Translations under genes and position numbers: made by a program
Notes under the pieces: generated by a model
Told to the model about the DNA's origin: nothing
Seen by the model: the letters and a program-made list of their open reading frames with translations, nothing else
The model's database searches: none
Shown: positions 25,195 through 33,891 of the stretch, in pieces
How positions within the stretch are numbered: position 1 is the first letter of the stretch
How the letters are laid out: every line of letters begins with the position of its first letter
Origin: Chryseobacterium paridis
GTDB taxonomy: Bacteria > Bacteroidota > Bacteroidia > Flavobacteriales > Weeksellaceae
Length of the DNA stretch: 64,000 nt
NCBI RefSeq assembly: GCF_016595215.1
Contig: NZ_JAENHK010000010.1
Location: 2,031,390-2,095,389, forward strand
Reading direction: 5' to 3'

Positions 25195-26529
25195 TTACTT
25201 TTTAAGTTCTTCTAAAAATTCGTCGTGAGAAATTGCAGTTTCTTTTTTGCTAGCTTTTTCAAGAATTACATCTTTTAGTTTAGTCATAGCTACTTCAGAA
25301 GAAATTTGTCTTACCTGCTCCTGGTCTTTCAACATTTCAACAGCATATTTCTGAACTTCCTCATCTCCTAAATGGTGAATTCCATAGATAGCCAATTGGT
25401 TTCTTACTAACTGCTCAGCTTGTGCAAGAACATCAGCGTAATCCAACTTGATATCATTATCATTCATCAATTTACCTTCGATGATCTGGTAGCTCAATTG
25501 TTTTTTCTCAGCTTCTAAGATTTCTTTTGCCTGCTCTTCAGATTGGATATTCTGATTAGAGAATAATAACCATTTTACTAAGAAAGTTTCAGGAAGTTTT
25601 ACTTCTTCTTTTTCTGTAATTTGCTCAAGTACTTTGTTTACAAAGTGAACATCAGCATTTTGTTGGAAATACTCATCTAATTCAGTCTTCACTTTATCTT
25701 TAAGCTCTTCTTCAGACTTGATGTTTCCTTCTCCGTATACTTTATCAAATAAATCCTGATTAAGTTCTGCTAAGTTTAAGCTATAGAAATCTTTTACTTT
25801 AACTTCAACTTCAGCATGGTGTAGATGCTCAACTTCTTCTTTAGTAAATCCTAATTCTTTAGCTAATTCTTCATCACCAGCAAGAGTTTCTTTAGAAACT
25901 TTTACAGATCCATCCATTTTCAAAGCTTTAACTAATTTGAAAGCTTCTTTGTTTTCAGCAGTAATAGTAGCATTCTTTGGGTGGTGGTGGTGTTCTCCTT
26001 CAGCATCCTCTTCCACTACCTGAGAAATTTCTAAAGCAACATAAGAATCTTTAGTGATCTTATCTTGAGGAACTTGCTCAGCGAAACGCTTTTGCATGTT
26101 TTCAATGCTCTTAGTGATTTCTTTATCAGAAGCTTCTACTTTATAGTGAGGAGCTTCATATTTAGTTAAATCTATTGTGAATTCAGGCTCATACCCTACT
26201 TCAAAAGCAACTTCCAGTTGATCTGCATTATGATTGAAATCATTTACAGGCTGAGGAACAGGCTGGCCAACTAATCTTAACTTGCTTTCGTTTACATAGT
26301 TATTTAAAGCTTCAGAAACTTGCTTGTTGATCTCTTCGAATGCAATACCTGCTTCATATTGTTTTCTAACCATACTTAAAGGCACTTTTCCTTTTCTGAA
26401 TCCAGGAACTTGCGCATTTTTAGCATAATTAATCAACTGCTTCTCTACTTTGTCTTTGTAGTCAGATTTTTCCAATGTTACAGTAAGTAATGCACTTACG
26501 TCATCATGGTTTTGTGCGGTAACCTTCAT
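25195..26529 (-). CDS. tig: Trigger factor chaperone
   Basis: 444 residues. The ribosome-binding signature GFRKGKVP lies at residues 43-50, preceded by the YKDKVEKQLINYAKNAQVP helix. The peptidyl-prolyl isomerase part is strongly diverged, as is usual in Bacteroidota. It carries an unusual HHHH stretch at residues 180-183, within EEDAEGEHHHHPKN. The C-terminal arm (QAEQLVRNQLAIYGIHHLGD) is intact. It binds nascent chains at the ribosomal exit tunnel. A TATTTTTG box lies at 26552-26559. Confidence 0.92.
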   Translation of the reverse strand: MKVTAQNHDDVSALLTVTLEKSDYKDKVEKQLINYAKNAQVPGFRKGKVPLSMVRKQYEAGIAFEEINKQVSEALNNYVNESKLRLVGQPVPQPVNDFNHNADQLEVAFEVGYEPEFTIDLTKYEAPHYKVEASDKEITKSIENMQKRFAEQVPQDKITKDSYVALEISQVVEEDAEGEHHHHPKNATITAENKEAFKLVKALKMDGSVKVSKETLAGDEELAKELGFTKEEVEHLHHAEVEVKVKDFYSLNLAELNQDLFDKVYGEGNIKSEEELKDKVKTELDEYFQQNADVHFVNKVLEQITEKEEVKLPETFLVKWLLFSNQNIQSEEQAKEILEAEKKQLSYQIIEGKLMNDNDIKLDYADVLAQAEQLVRNQLAIYGIHHLGDEEVQKYAVEMLKDQEQVRQISSEVAMTKLKDVILEKASKKETAISHDEFLEELKK

Positions 26530-26618
26530 TATTGATTAAAATTTTAGGTTGCAAAAATATGAAATTTTTATCAAAATAAACTACTAAAGATCAATTCTTC
26601 GGCATCAAATATTTATAA

Positions 26619-26652
26619 ATAAAAAACCACTGAAAATTTCAGTGGTTTTTTA
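26619..26652 (-). terminator. Terminator of the lipoprotein / TonB receptor unit
   Basis: Stem AAAAAACCACTGAAA pairing with TTTCAGTGGTTTTTT; on the minus strand a T-rich tail follows, 18 bp after the lipoprotein stop. Confidence 0.88.
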
Positions 26653-26669
26653 TTGAGACTTTATTATTA

Positions 26670-27251
26670 CTAGTTGCTAATTTTATAAGTAGCCTGAGCA
26701 TCAGTTTCTCCTCCTGTGTGGGATCCGAATACAACTCCATTTCCACTTACTGAAGAAGCTTCGGAAACAGATACTGCCTCATGATATAAAGTCAAAACAA
26801 GCTGACTTTCTGTGGATGCATTTTTTACCGCTTTATTTACCACCCATTTAGTTTTGAGACCTACGCGTTTTCCATCTTTTCTTGTCTCCGCATCAGTACG
26901 CGTTAATGCGATATCAGAGTTCGGAAAATTAAACACTAAAAAGTGTGCATCTATTGCATCTTTAATTTCCTGTGTAGCATCCTCTTCTCCATTTTTGAAA
27001 ATAACTTCAACATTATAAGTATGCGTGTCTATTAGCTTAACATTTGGATTAGTTGTACTATTTACCTGATAATCATAAATTACCGGAACACCAGTAGCTA
27101 CATCTGTTACTTTTAGCAATACATCTGAAAGCTCTTCCTGAGGAAGATCATCAGATTCATCATCGCTACGGTTACAAGAAGTTACGCTTAAAGAAAAAGC
27201 GATTATTAAAAGTCCTAAAATTAATGTTGTATTTTTAAAAATATTTTTCAT
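26670..27251 (-). CDS. Hypothetical lipoprotein behind a TonB receptor
   Basis: 193 residues. The signal ends in the lipobox SVTSCNRSDDESDD, so it is a lipoprotein with an acidic tether. The body (YNVEVIFKNGEEDATQEIKD, HFLVFNFPNSDIALTR, ETRKDGKRVGLKTKWVVNK) has no recognised motif. It follows the TonB-dependent receptor with 18 bp between them and shares its terminator, so it is probably the surface or periplasmic partner of that receptor. Its ligand is unknown. Confidence 0.75.
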   Translation of the reverse strand: MKNIFKNTTLILGLLIIAFSLSVTSCNRSDDESDDLPQEELSDVLLKVTDVATGVPVIYDYQVNSTTNPNVKLIDTHTYNVEVIFKNGEEDATQEIKDAIDAHFLVFNFPNSDIALTRTDAETRKDGKRVGLKTKWVVNKAVKNASTESQLVLTLYHEAVSVSEASSVSGNGVVFGSHTGGETDAQATYKISN

Positions 27252-27269
27252 TTTTTTGATTTTGAATAA

Positions 27270-29663
27270 TTAAAATTGATATCTAAGAGTTAGTATAAAA
27301 TTTCTCCCCATTTCGTTGGAGAAATAGCGCAACCTATTTAAATAGTCTCTATAAGCGCTATCGAATACATTTCGAACGGAGAAGTCAACTCCGAAGTTTT
27401 TAGACAGGTTAACACCTGCTTGCAGATTCCACAGAGAATACGCTTTTGGCGGAGTAGAAATATCTACTTCTTGTTTGTAAGCATTTCCATCTGTATCATA
27501 TCTGGTAATTAGAATATTGTAAATTGGAAATCTTGTTTGTTTTAAAACAGTATTATTACTTACATTAAAATAAAAGTTATTCCATTCTTTTTTATTGAAT
27601 TCCAATGAATTATTGAAATTAGGAGGCATCATCATAATCAACGGAACATCATGCGTTAGATCCTGTCCATATACATATGAAGCACTTCCTTTATATCCTA
27701 AATTATTATTGATTTTGAGTGCTACATCTACATCTACACCATACATTCTGGCATCGATCTGTTGATACCCATACACCACAAAATCTCCACCCCATTGCGT
27801 ATTACGGTAACCGGTAGGCACCTCATTAATGAAATTTTTAGTATAAAAGAAATAAGGATTTACTGAAAGATTTAATCCACCAAGAACATTCAATTTTGCA
27901 TCAGCAATTAAATTGAATTGATTCCCAGTCTCACTTTTAATTCTCATATCCCCTTCTTCTATAATTGCTGCTGAGTGGTGAAGACCGTCTGAAAAAAGTT
28001 CAGCAACATTAGGAGATCTTGCAACTCTCGCATAATTAAATCTCAGGTTAAAATTATCTGATGGATGAAAAGTAACCCCAACATTAGCAGAGACATTATT
28101 GTAATTTAACTCTGGCTTTGTAAGAATCCTGTTTTGATTAATTCTTACAACAAAGCTAGAATAATCTGCCGCGTATAATTTATTCCAGTCACTAAGGTCA
28201 TACCATTTAGTCACTTCATAACGATCAAAATCATATCTGGCACCTGCTTCTAAATCCAATTTTGGCAAGACTTTATATTTGAATACAGAATATATCCCCG
28301 CATAAAATCTATCATAATTAGGAACAAGACGTCTGGCTTCTGTATCAGGATTAGAATAATTGTTTTGATAACCGCCATTAATTCCGGTCTCAAGATTCCA
28401 TTTTGACCTTTCAATAAGATGGTTAATATTTAAATCATTGGTGATCAGCTCTAAATCCAATCCTGGTTTTTTGCTTAATTCTTCAGTTCGTCGGATATCA
28501 TATTCCTTTCTATGATTATACTGAAAACTATAAGTAGCCGTAATCTTCCCAAAATCCTTGAACCTCTGATAAGCAGAAATTTTAGCAATATGATGTTCTA
28601 TATCCTGTCGGGGATTATCAATATCATAACTGAAAGCTCTTTTATAAATAGGTTCCTGACTGGAAAGCGCTTCATATAAATCTTCAGCAGATCCTACATG
28701 TGAACTTCTCAAAATTCCAATAGAACTATTCGTTAAATAATAGTCAAATGAAATTCCCCTATTAAAAGTGAGTTTCTGAACACCAAAGTTAAATCCGGAA
28801 TTCTGAACGCCAGTATTCATTAATCCGTAACCAGGAGCATCGAGATCACCTAATTTTTTAAAGCTTCCATTCGTTTTAACTGCCCAACCATTTTCCCAGG
28901 TCTTAGCCAATTTAACGTTAAGGTTCGCACCCCTTCCATTGGATATTCCCGAAAGAGAAACTGCTCCCATTAATGTATCTTTCTTAGGTAAAATCTGTGG
29001 TTGTAAAACTACTACGCCTCCTATAGCACCACTTCCGTATTTTAGAGCTGAAGCCCCTTTGATCACATCAATATGTTCAAAGTTGTTAACATCTACATTT
29101 GGAGCATGTTCTACTCCCCATTCCTGTTCTGCCAACTTTACTCCATCATTTAAGATAGCAACCCGACTGCCATAAAGGCCATGAATAACCGGTTTTGCAA
29201 TATTATTTCCTGTTTTAAGGACATTAACCCCGGAAATATTAGTAAGCAGGTTTCCTAAATTCTCAGTAGCATTTCTTGCTAACACCACTTTATCCAGTGT
29301 TTTCACTACCATGCTGCCATTATTCTTATGGCTCCCATGAATAGTCACCGTTTCAATATCCTGAATATGATGTTCCAGAATAATAGTTAAGTGAAGATCC
29401 TGATTAACTCCTATATTTTCAGTATAATCATTACAATCAGGATGTTTAGCAATGAGATTATAGGATCCCGCAGGAATTTTGTTGAATAAAAACTTACCCT
29501 TTGCATCTGTTTTAGCAGTAAAGTTCCCTATTTTCACAACAGCATTTTCCAGCATGCTTTTATCATGAAAATCCTGAACAGTTCCTTCAACTGTGTAAGT
29601 TTTTTGTGCGTTTGTTAATACCAATCCACAAAAGATTAGTAATAAGCTATATATCAATTTCAT
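27270..29663 (-). CDS. TonB-dependent receptor
   Basis: 797 residues from the ATG at 29663, which gives the signal peptide MKLIYSLLLIFCGLVLTNAQ; the TTG at 29690 only adds residues ahead of it. A carboxypeptidase-regulatory-like domain (about 20-105), a plug (LTNISGVNVLKTGNNIAKPV, IHGLYGSRVAILNDGVKLAE, IDVIKGASALKYGSGAIGGV) and a 22-strand-type barrel follow. The barrel ends in NFILTLRYQF with a terminal Phe. The FHHHDPVDN peptide gene upstream and the receptor's EQEWGVEHAPN loop suggest a metal ion or metal chelate as substrate (inference). A hairpin GTACTT-CAAA-AAGTAC lies in its leader. Confidence 0.9.
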   Translation of the reverse strand: MKLIYSLLLIFCGLVLTNAQKTYTVEGTVQDFHDKSMLENAVVKIGNFTAKTDAKGKFLFNKIPAGSYNLIAKHPDCNDYTENIGVNQDLHLTIILEHHIQDIETVTIHGSHKNNGSMVVKTLDKVVLARNATENLGNLLTNISGVNVLKTGNNIAKPVIHGLYGSRVAILNDGVKLAEQEWGVEHAPNVDVNNFEHIDVIKGASALKYGSGAIGGVVVLQPQILPKKDTLMGAVSLSGISNGRGANLNVKLAKTWENGWAVKTNGSFKKLGDLDAPGYGLMNTGVQNSGFNFGVQKLTFNRGISFDYYLTNSSIGILRSSHVGSAEDLYEALSSQEPIYKRAFSYDIDNPRQDIEHHIAKISAYQRFKDFGKITATYSFQYNHRKEYDIRRTEELSKKPGLDLELITNDLNINHLIERSKWNLETGINGGYQNNYSNPDTEARRLVPNYDRFYAGIYSVFKYKVLPKLDLEAGARYDFDRYEVTKWYDLSDWNKLYAADYSSFVVRINQNRILTKPELNYNNVSANVGVTFHPSDNFNLRFNYARVARSPNVAELFSDGLHHSAAIIEEGDMRIKSETGNQFNLIADAKLNVLGGLNLSVNPYFFYTKNFINEVPTGYRNTQWGGDFVVYGYQQIDARMYGVDVDVALKINNNLGYKGSASYVYGQDLTHDVPLIMMMPPNFNNSLEFNKKEWNNFYFNVSNNTVLKQTRFPIYNILITRYDTDGNAYKQEVDISTPPKAYSLWNLQAGVNLSKNFGVDFSVRNVFDSAYRDYLNRLRYFSNEMGRNFILTLRYQF

Positions 29664-29726
29664 TGTAAATAGATAGATTGAGTACTTCAAAAAGTACGTT
29701 TTCGTAAAAAGTTTGTTGCTTTATTT

Positions 29727-29751
29727 TTTGTACAGTTTAAAATTGTACAAA
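29727..29751. promoter_or_regulatory. Inverted repeat in the TonB receptor promoter region
   Basis: 25-bp palindrome centred on 29739: arms TTTGTACA at 29727-29734 and TGTACAAA at 29744-29751, the inner bases also pairing except for one mismatch (35 against 43). It lies 64-88 bp upstream of the receptor ATG. A dimeric metalloregulator is a reasonable guess for what binds it. Confidence 0.5.
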
Positions 29752-29904
29752 GTAAAATGTATCATGTATTAATGTTAGTACATTTCTACGAATACATCCG
29801 GCAGCATTATTCTCAATCAACTTAATGATCCTAATAGTTCAATTTTCTATTAAGAAGTCATGTAAGCTTTATAAGCATAAGACAAATCCGATAAAATCTA
29901 TGAA

Positions 29905-30261
29905 TTATGAAATTGTGGGCGGTCCCCGAAGTTGAAAAGTAAATTTAGTCTGAGACCAGATGATCTCCTGAACTGTAATAATCTGTTTTATTTCCTGAGT
30001 ATACCCTTCAAAAGAGAAACTAAATTCTTCGGGCACTAAGGTATTACCAGTAGCTAAGAAATGACAAGCCAAACAATCGCCGGCTTTTTCCTTAGCTACA
30101 TTTTTTGTAATGGTATTGTCTGATTTTTTAAGATTGAAAATTTTAAAGTTATCTACCGGATCATGGTGGTGAAAACTCTGAGAAAACAGGGCAAGAAAAT
30201 AAATCCCAAACAAAAGTCTTGAGATAAAATTCTTAAATTGTCTACTTTCTCTAAAAATCAT
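29905..30261 (-). CDS. DUF2946-like His/Cys peptide, probable metal-related
   Basis: 118 residues. One N-terminal hydrophobic helix (LLFGIYFLALFSQSF) is followed at once by HHHDPVDN. Later come the Cys pair with His, DCLACHFLATGN, and the C-terminal LRGPPTIS. This order (His cluster, CxxC with His, (A/G)PP tail) is like the DUF2946 proteins found near copper and other metal-handling TonB receptors. It probably binds a metal ion in the periplasm. It lies upstream of the TonB receptor on the same strand, with 214 bp and the inverted repeat between. A TATTTTTG box is four bases before its ATG. Confidence 0.65.
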   Translation of the reverse strand: MIFRESRQFKNFISRLLFGIYFLALFSQSFHHHDPVDNFKIFNLKKSDNTITKNVAKEKAGDCLACHFLATGNTLVPEEFSFSFEGYTQEIKQIITVQEIIWSQTKFTFQLRGPPTIS

Positions 30262-30265
30262 GCAT

Positions 30266-30273
30266 CAAAAATA
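30266..30273 (-). promoter_or_regulatory. -7 promoter box of the DUF2946-like gene, 4 bases before ATG
   Basis: The minus strand reads TATTTTTG-ATGC-ATG; a leaderless start is predicted. Confidence 0.55.
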
Positions 30274-30343
30274 ACAATAATAATTGTAATTATTCAATAA
30301 AAAATAATAGCCTACATTAAATCATGTGACTGCATGTTACAGT

Positions 30344-32281
30344 TTACTCCAACTGAGAAGCCAAATGCTCCCATTCCTGTAAGGCAAGTTCAAGATCGGC
30401 TTTTACTTTATTGTATTGTTCCAATGTATCATCAGAAGGGTTTTCTTTCGCAAAAGAGGTTTCCATTTCTTCAGACTTTGTTTCCAGTTCTGAAATTCTC
30501 TCCTCTACTTTTTTTATTTTATTCTGGATATTCTTCTGCTCTTTACTTACAAAACCAGATTTTGATTGAGATACTGTTTCTACTTTTTCTACTACCTCTG
30601 CTTTAGGCTTTACTTCTACCTTTACATCATCATGAAGCTTTGCTTTCTCTGCAGATATCTCCCTAATCGTTTCTTTCTGTCTGTATTCAAGATATTCGTT
30701 GATATCTCCTAAAAACTCCTTCATTTTCCCATCACGGAATTCAAAAATCTTATCACAAAGTCCTTGTAGGAATTCCCTGTCGTGAGAAATTACGATCAAC
30801 GTACCTTCAAACTTCTGCAATGCAAGTTTGATAATCTCCTTAGACTGGATGTCAAGGTGATTGGTTGGCTCATCCATAATCAAGGTATTGAAAGGACGCA
30901 ACAATAATTTACAAAGCGCAAGACGGTTTCTCTCCCCTCCTGAAAGTACTTTGGTTTTCTTTGTAACAGCCTCTCCCTGAAACAAGAACGATCCTAAAAG
31001 ATCTCTTACTCTTGGTCTTGTTTCTTCTGTCGCAGCATCCTCTGCCTCTTCCAAAACAGTTTTGTTTGGTGTTAATACTTCTTCCTGATTTTGGGCAAAG
31101 TATCCGATATTTACATTGTGACCTAAATTCCAGGTTCCGGTATAATCTTTAATTTCTCCGGCAAGAATTTTTGCTAAAGTCGTTTTACCTTGTCCGTTTT
31201 GGCCTAAAAGAGCAATCCTGTCTCCACGTTGAACAATAAAATCCACATCATTGAAGATCTGCTTATTTCCGTATGCTTTTCCTAATTTTTCAGCTTCAAA
31301 ATTAACTTTCCCAGGAACAACAGACTGCACAAATCGGATATTGAACTTGGAAACGTCATCGTTTTCTACTTCAATACGCTCTACTTTATCCAGTTTTTTT
31401 ATCAAGGACTGAGCAAAAGCTGCTTTAGAGGCACTTGCACGGAATTTATTAATTAATTCTTCGGTATGTTTTATTTCAGCATCCTGGTTCTTTTTAGCCT
31501 GGATCAGTTTTTCTTTTCTATCTTTTCTTAATTCAAGATATTTGGTATAATCAGCTTTGTAATCATCTACTTTCTTGTTGTTAACGTCAAAGGTTCTGTT
31601 ACAAACAGCCGTCATAAACTGCTTATCGTGACTTACCAATACAATAGCTCCCGGATAATCTTTAAGGAAGCTTTCCAGCCATATGATAGATTCCATATCA
31701 AGGTGGTTGGTAGGCTCATCGAGAAGCATAACATCATTTTTTTGAAGAAGCAGTTTTGCCAATTCAATTCTCATTCTCCAACCTCCGGAAAACTCATCCG
31801 TAATTTTCTTAAAATCATCAGCTTTGAATCCTAATCCAAATAATACTTTCTCCATATCACCTTCCAAGTTGTAGGCATCATGGTGCATTAAAAGATCATT
31901 CAGCTCAGTCATTCTATTGATTAGATCAGTATACGCATCACTTTCATAATCTGTTCTTACAGTCATCTGGTGATTTACTTCTTCAAGCTCATTTTTCCAT
32001 GCATTGATTTGTTCAAAAGCCTGCATGGTTTCATCCCAGACAGTTCTTCCTTTTACAAAATCCAGATCCTGCTTTAGAAAACCGATTGTAATATTTCCAT
32101 CAGGCACAACATTTCCTTCGTAGAATGTAATTTCTCCGGAAAGCATCTTCAATAAAGTGGATTTTCCTGCTCCATTTTTACCTACCAAACCAATTTTATC
32201 ATCCCTTTTAATGGTGAAATTCACATTTTGAAACAAATAGTTTCCCGAATGATGTAACCCTAGACCTTGAACCGAAAGCAT
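30344..32281 (-). CDS. ABC-F family ATP-binding protein
   Basis: 645 residues, two ABC ATPase domains and no membrane part. Walker A: GKNGAGKSTLLKML (first) and GQNGQGKTTLAKIL (second). Signature: FSGGWRMRIELAKLLL and LSGGERNRLALCKLLL. Walker B: VMLLDEPTNHLD and LIMDEPTNHLD. The linker (about 240-320) is rich in Lys/Arg/Gln as in P-site tRNA interaction motifs, and the C-terminal ~110 residues are a coiled-coil with charged repeats (EKVETVSQSK, KKVEERISELETKSEEMETS). ABC-F proteins act on stalled ribosomes; this one resembles Uup/YdiF-type housekeeping members. A TATTTTTG box lies at 32326-32333. Confidence 0.93.
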   Translation of the reverse strand: MLSVQGLGLHHSGNYLFQNVNFTIKRDDKIGLVGKNGAGKSTLLKMLSGEITFYEGNVVPDGNITIGFLKQDLDFVKGRTVWDETMQAFEQINAWKNELEEVNHQMTVRTDYESDAYTDLINRMTELNDLLMHHDAYNLEGDMEKVLFGLGFKADDFKKITDEFSGGWRMRIELAKLLLQKNDVMLLDEPTNHLDMESIIWLESFLKDYPGAIVLVSHDKQFMTAVCNRTFDVNNKKVDDYKADYTKYLELRKDRKEKLIQAKKNQDAEIKHTEELINKFRASASKAAFAQSLIKKLDKVERIEVENDDVSKFNIRFVQSVVPGKVNFEAEKLGKAYGNKQIFNDVDFIVQRGDRIALLGQNGQGKTTLAKILAGEIKDYTGTWNLGHNVNIGYFAQNQEEVLTPNKTVLEEAEDAATEETRPRVRDLLGSFLFQGEAVTKKTKVLSGGERNRLALCKLLLRPFNTLIMDEPTNHLDIQSKEIIKLALQKFEGTLIVISHDREFLQGLCDKIFEFRDGKMKEFLGDINEYLEYRQKETIREISAEKAKLHDDVKVEVKPKAEVVEKVETVSQSKSGFVSKEQKNIQNKIKKVEERISELETKSEEMETSFAKENPSDDTLEQYNKVKADLELALQEWEHLASQLE

Positions 32282-32440
32282 TTAATGATATAATTTAAGA
32301 ATTAATACTGAATATTTTTCGGGTGCAAAAATACGGAAAAAGAAATGAATAGACCAGAAATAAAAAAGCTCCTCATTTGAGAAGCTATATTACATAAGAG
32401 AAAACTGAAAAAAAATACAAATATTTAATATATAAGATTA

Positions 32441-33745
32441 TTAAATTAATATAGAACGGGACCAATCATCATTATTTGGAATATTACTTCCGTAGGCAAA
32501 ATCTGTAATCACCACATCATCCAGTATATGCATTTCGGGATGAGGATTATTGACTAATGATTTACTCGGAACATTTAAACTGTTATTGATCATCTCTGCA
32601 TGCATCGAGTCTGTGGATTTTTGAAGATTTCCTTTTTTATACAAACCAAAGTTGGCAGAGATATGAGTGTAGTCAGCCAGTTTTTTATAATCATAAAAAG
32701 GCTTCGTTTGTGGAGTTAGATTACTGATATATTTTGCCAGAGACAGGTAAAACGTCCCCAAGAAGGAATGCTTGTCATCAATTTTGAAATTGGTTTCACT
32801 AAAATCTGTATTAAAAATCGGATGTATAGCATTCGTTTGCATTACCATTAACTTTCCGTAGACTTTCGACAGATCATTGTATACCATTTCTCTTTCTACA
32901 TATCCCTGAGAAAGAACCTCCCCTTTATCTATATGAAAATTTCGCAGCACAGGATCCCAAATTTCATTTCCCTCAGAATCCTTTGCAGTATCCTCAATAT
33001 TGGAAACATAATCATTGACATCCGAAACATCAAAATAACTATTGGAAACATATACAGACTGCGAACTATCCAGATATCCGCCGCCAATGTCAGCATGAAC
33101 GCCCGGAACAAAAATTTCTTTCCATACAGAATTTCCAATGATCAACTCTGAATCTATTTTACTCCTGGATTCTTCAAAGAAACCGGTTAGCGGGAAAAAA
33201 TATCGGCATTCATTTACTGCACATATTTGAAGGGCATTTTCTATACCCGGCAGTAAGTTTACATTATAATTATTGAAGGGGGCAGATTCTACAGTATCAA
33301 AAGCTCCCAGAAATCTTACTTTTATTTTTCCTGATATTAATGAACCTGCTTTTAGTAATTCATGACAAAAATTTCTTGCCAACATAGCTCCTCTACCAAA
33401 ACCATATACATAAAACTGATATTCATTCGTCTTATCCTTCATTTTTTCATCAATAAAAACATAAGCCTTTCGAAGTTTATCATCCGAGGAATATCCCGAA
33501 CATCCGGCAGGGTTTTTACAGGTCGCTTTGGCAAAGTCACTATCCTCAGCGCCGGTTACCGTCCCTATTCCTTCAATATATATTTTTTCATTCCCGCTGA
33601 ATAATTCAAAAAGTTTATAAATATTGGTAGGTACAGCATGATAGCTTTCATAGTCGGTTAATATCTCTTTCCCTGAAGTTGCATTAATTCCGTTATTTCC
33701 AGTTCCATCGAAAAAAATGCCAATAGATATAATATTATTTTCCAT
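32441..33745 (-). CDS. DUF2235/Tle1-like hydrolase-fold protein with Ser to Gly change
   Basis: 434 residues. It starts IGIFFDGTGNN, the DUF2235 / T6SS phospholipase Tle1 signature, and has FLGAFDTVESAP and FVPGVHADIGGGYLD, both typical of the family. The nucleophile elbow, normally GFSRGA, reads YGFGRGAMLARNF with codon GGT at residue 117, so the catalytic Ser is absent. Asp and His of the triad seem present. The C-terminus is NNDDWSRSILI; a similar DWSR tail ends the unknown gene at 35947. A lipase-like effector or its inactive relative is possible. No T6SS gene lies in the window. Confidence 0.75.
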   Translation of the reverse strand: MENNIISIGIFFDGTGNNGINATSGKEILTDYESYHAVPTNIYKLFELFSGNEKIYIEGIGTVTGAEDSDFAKATCKNPAGCSGYSSDDKLRKAYVFIDEKMKDKTNEYQFYVYGFGRGAMLARNFCHELLKAGSLISGKIKVRFLGAFDTVESAPFNNYNVNLLPGIENALQICAVNECRYFFPLTGFFEESRSKIDSELIIGNSVWKEIFVPGVHADIGGGYLDSSQSVYVSNSYFDVSDVNDYVSNIEDTAKDSEGNEIWDPVLRNFHIDKGEVLSQGYVEREMVYNDLSKVYGKLMVMQTNAIHPIFNTDFSETNFKIDDKHSFLGTFYLSLAKYISNLTPQTKPFYDYKKLADYTHISANFGLYKKGNLQKSTDSMHAEMINNSLNVPSKSLVNNPHPEMHILDDVVITDFAYGSNIPNNDDWSRSILI

Positions 33746-33781
33746 GGTAACAATTTTTATGTCATTATCGATCTCTTCTAA

Positions 33782-33812
33782 TGGGTTGCAAACCCAACTA
33801 TCTGATCAGATA
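33782..33812. promoter_or_regulatory. Two adjacent palindromes between the response regulator and the DUF2235 gene
   Basis: TGGGTT-GCA-AACCCA at 33782-33796 and the perfect 14-mer TATCTGATCAGATA at 33799-33812, only 2 bp apart. They lie upstream of the DUF2235 gene (start 33745) and may be operator sites, for example for the adjacent NarL-type regulator. Confidence 0.4.
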
Positions 33813-33891
33813 ACATCTCAAAGTAACCATGAAAAAACTAAGATTAGTAGAGTAAAAGCTACCAAATTAAAAATTCCGTATTTCTACGGAA

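Noticed and set aside
32441-33745. Complete type VI secretion locus
   Set aside because: Only one effector-like protein is present; no sheath, tube, baseplate or ATPase gene in the window.
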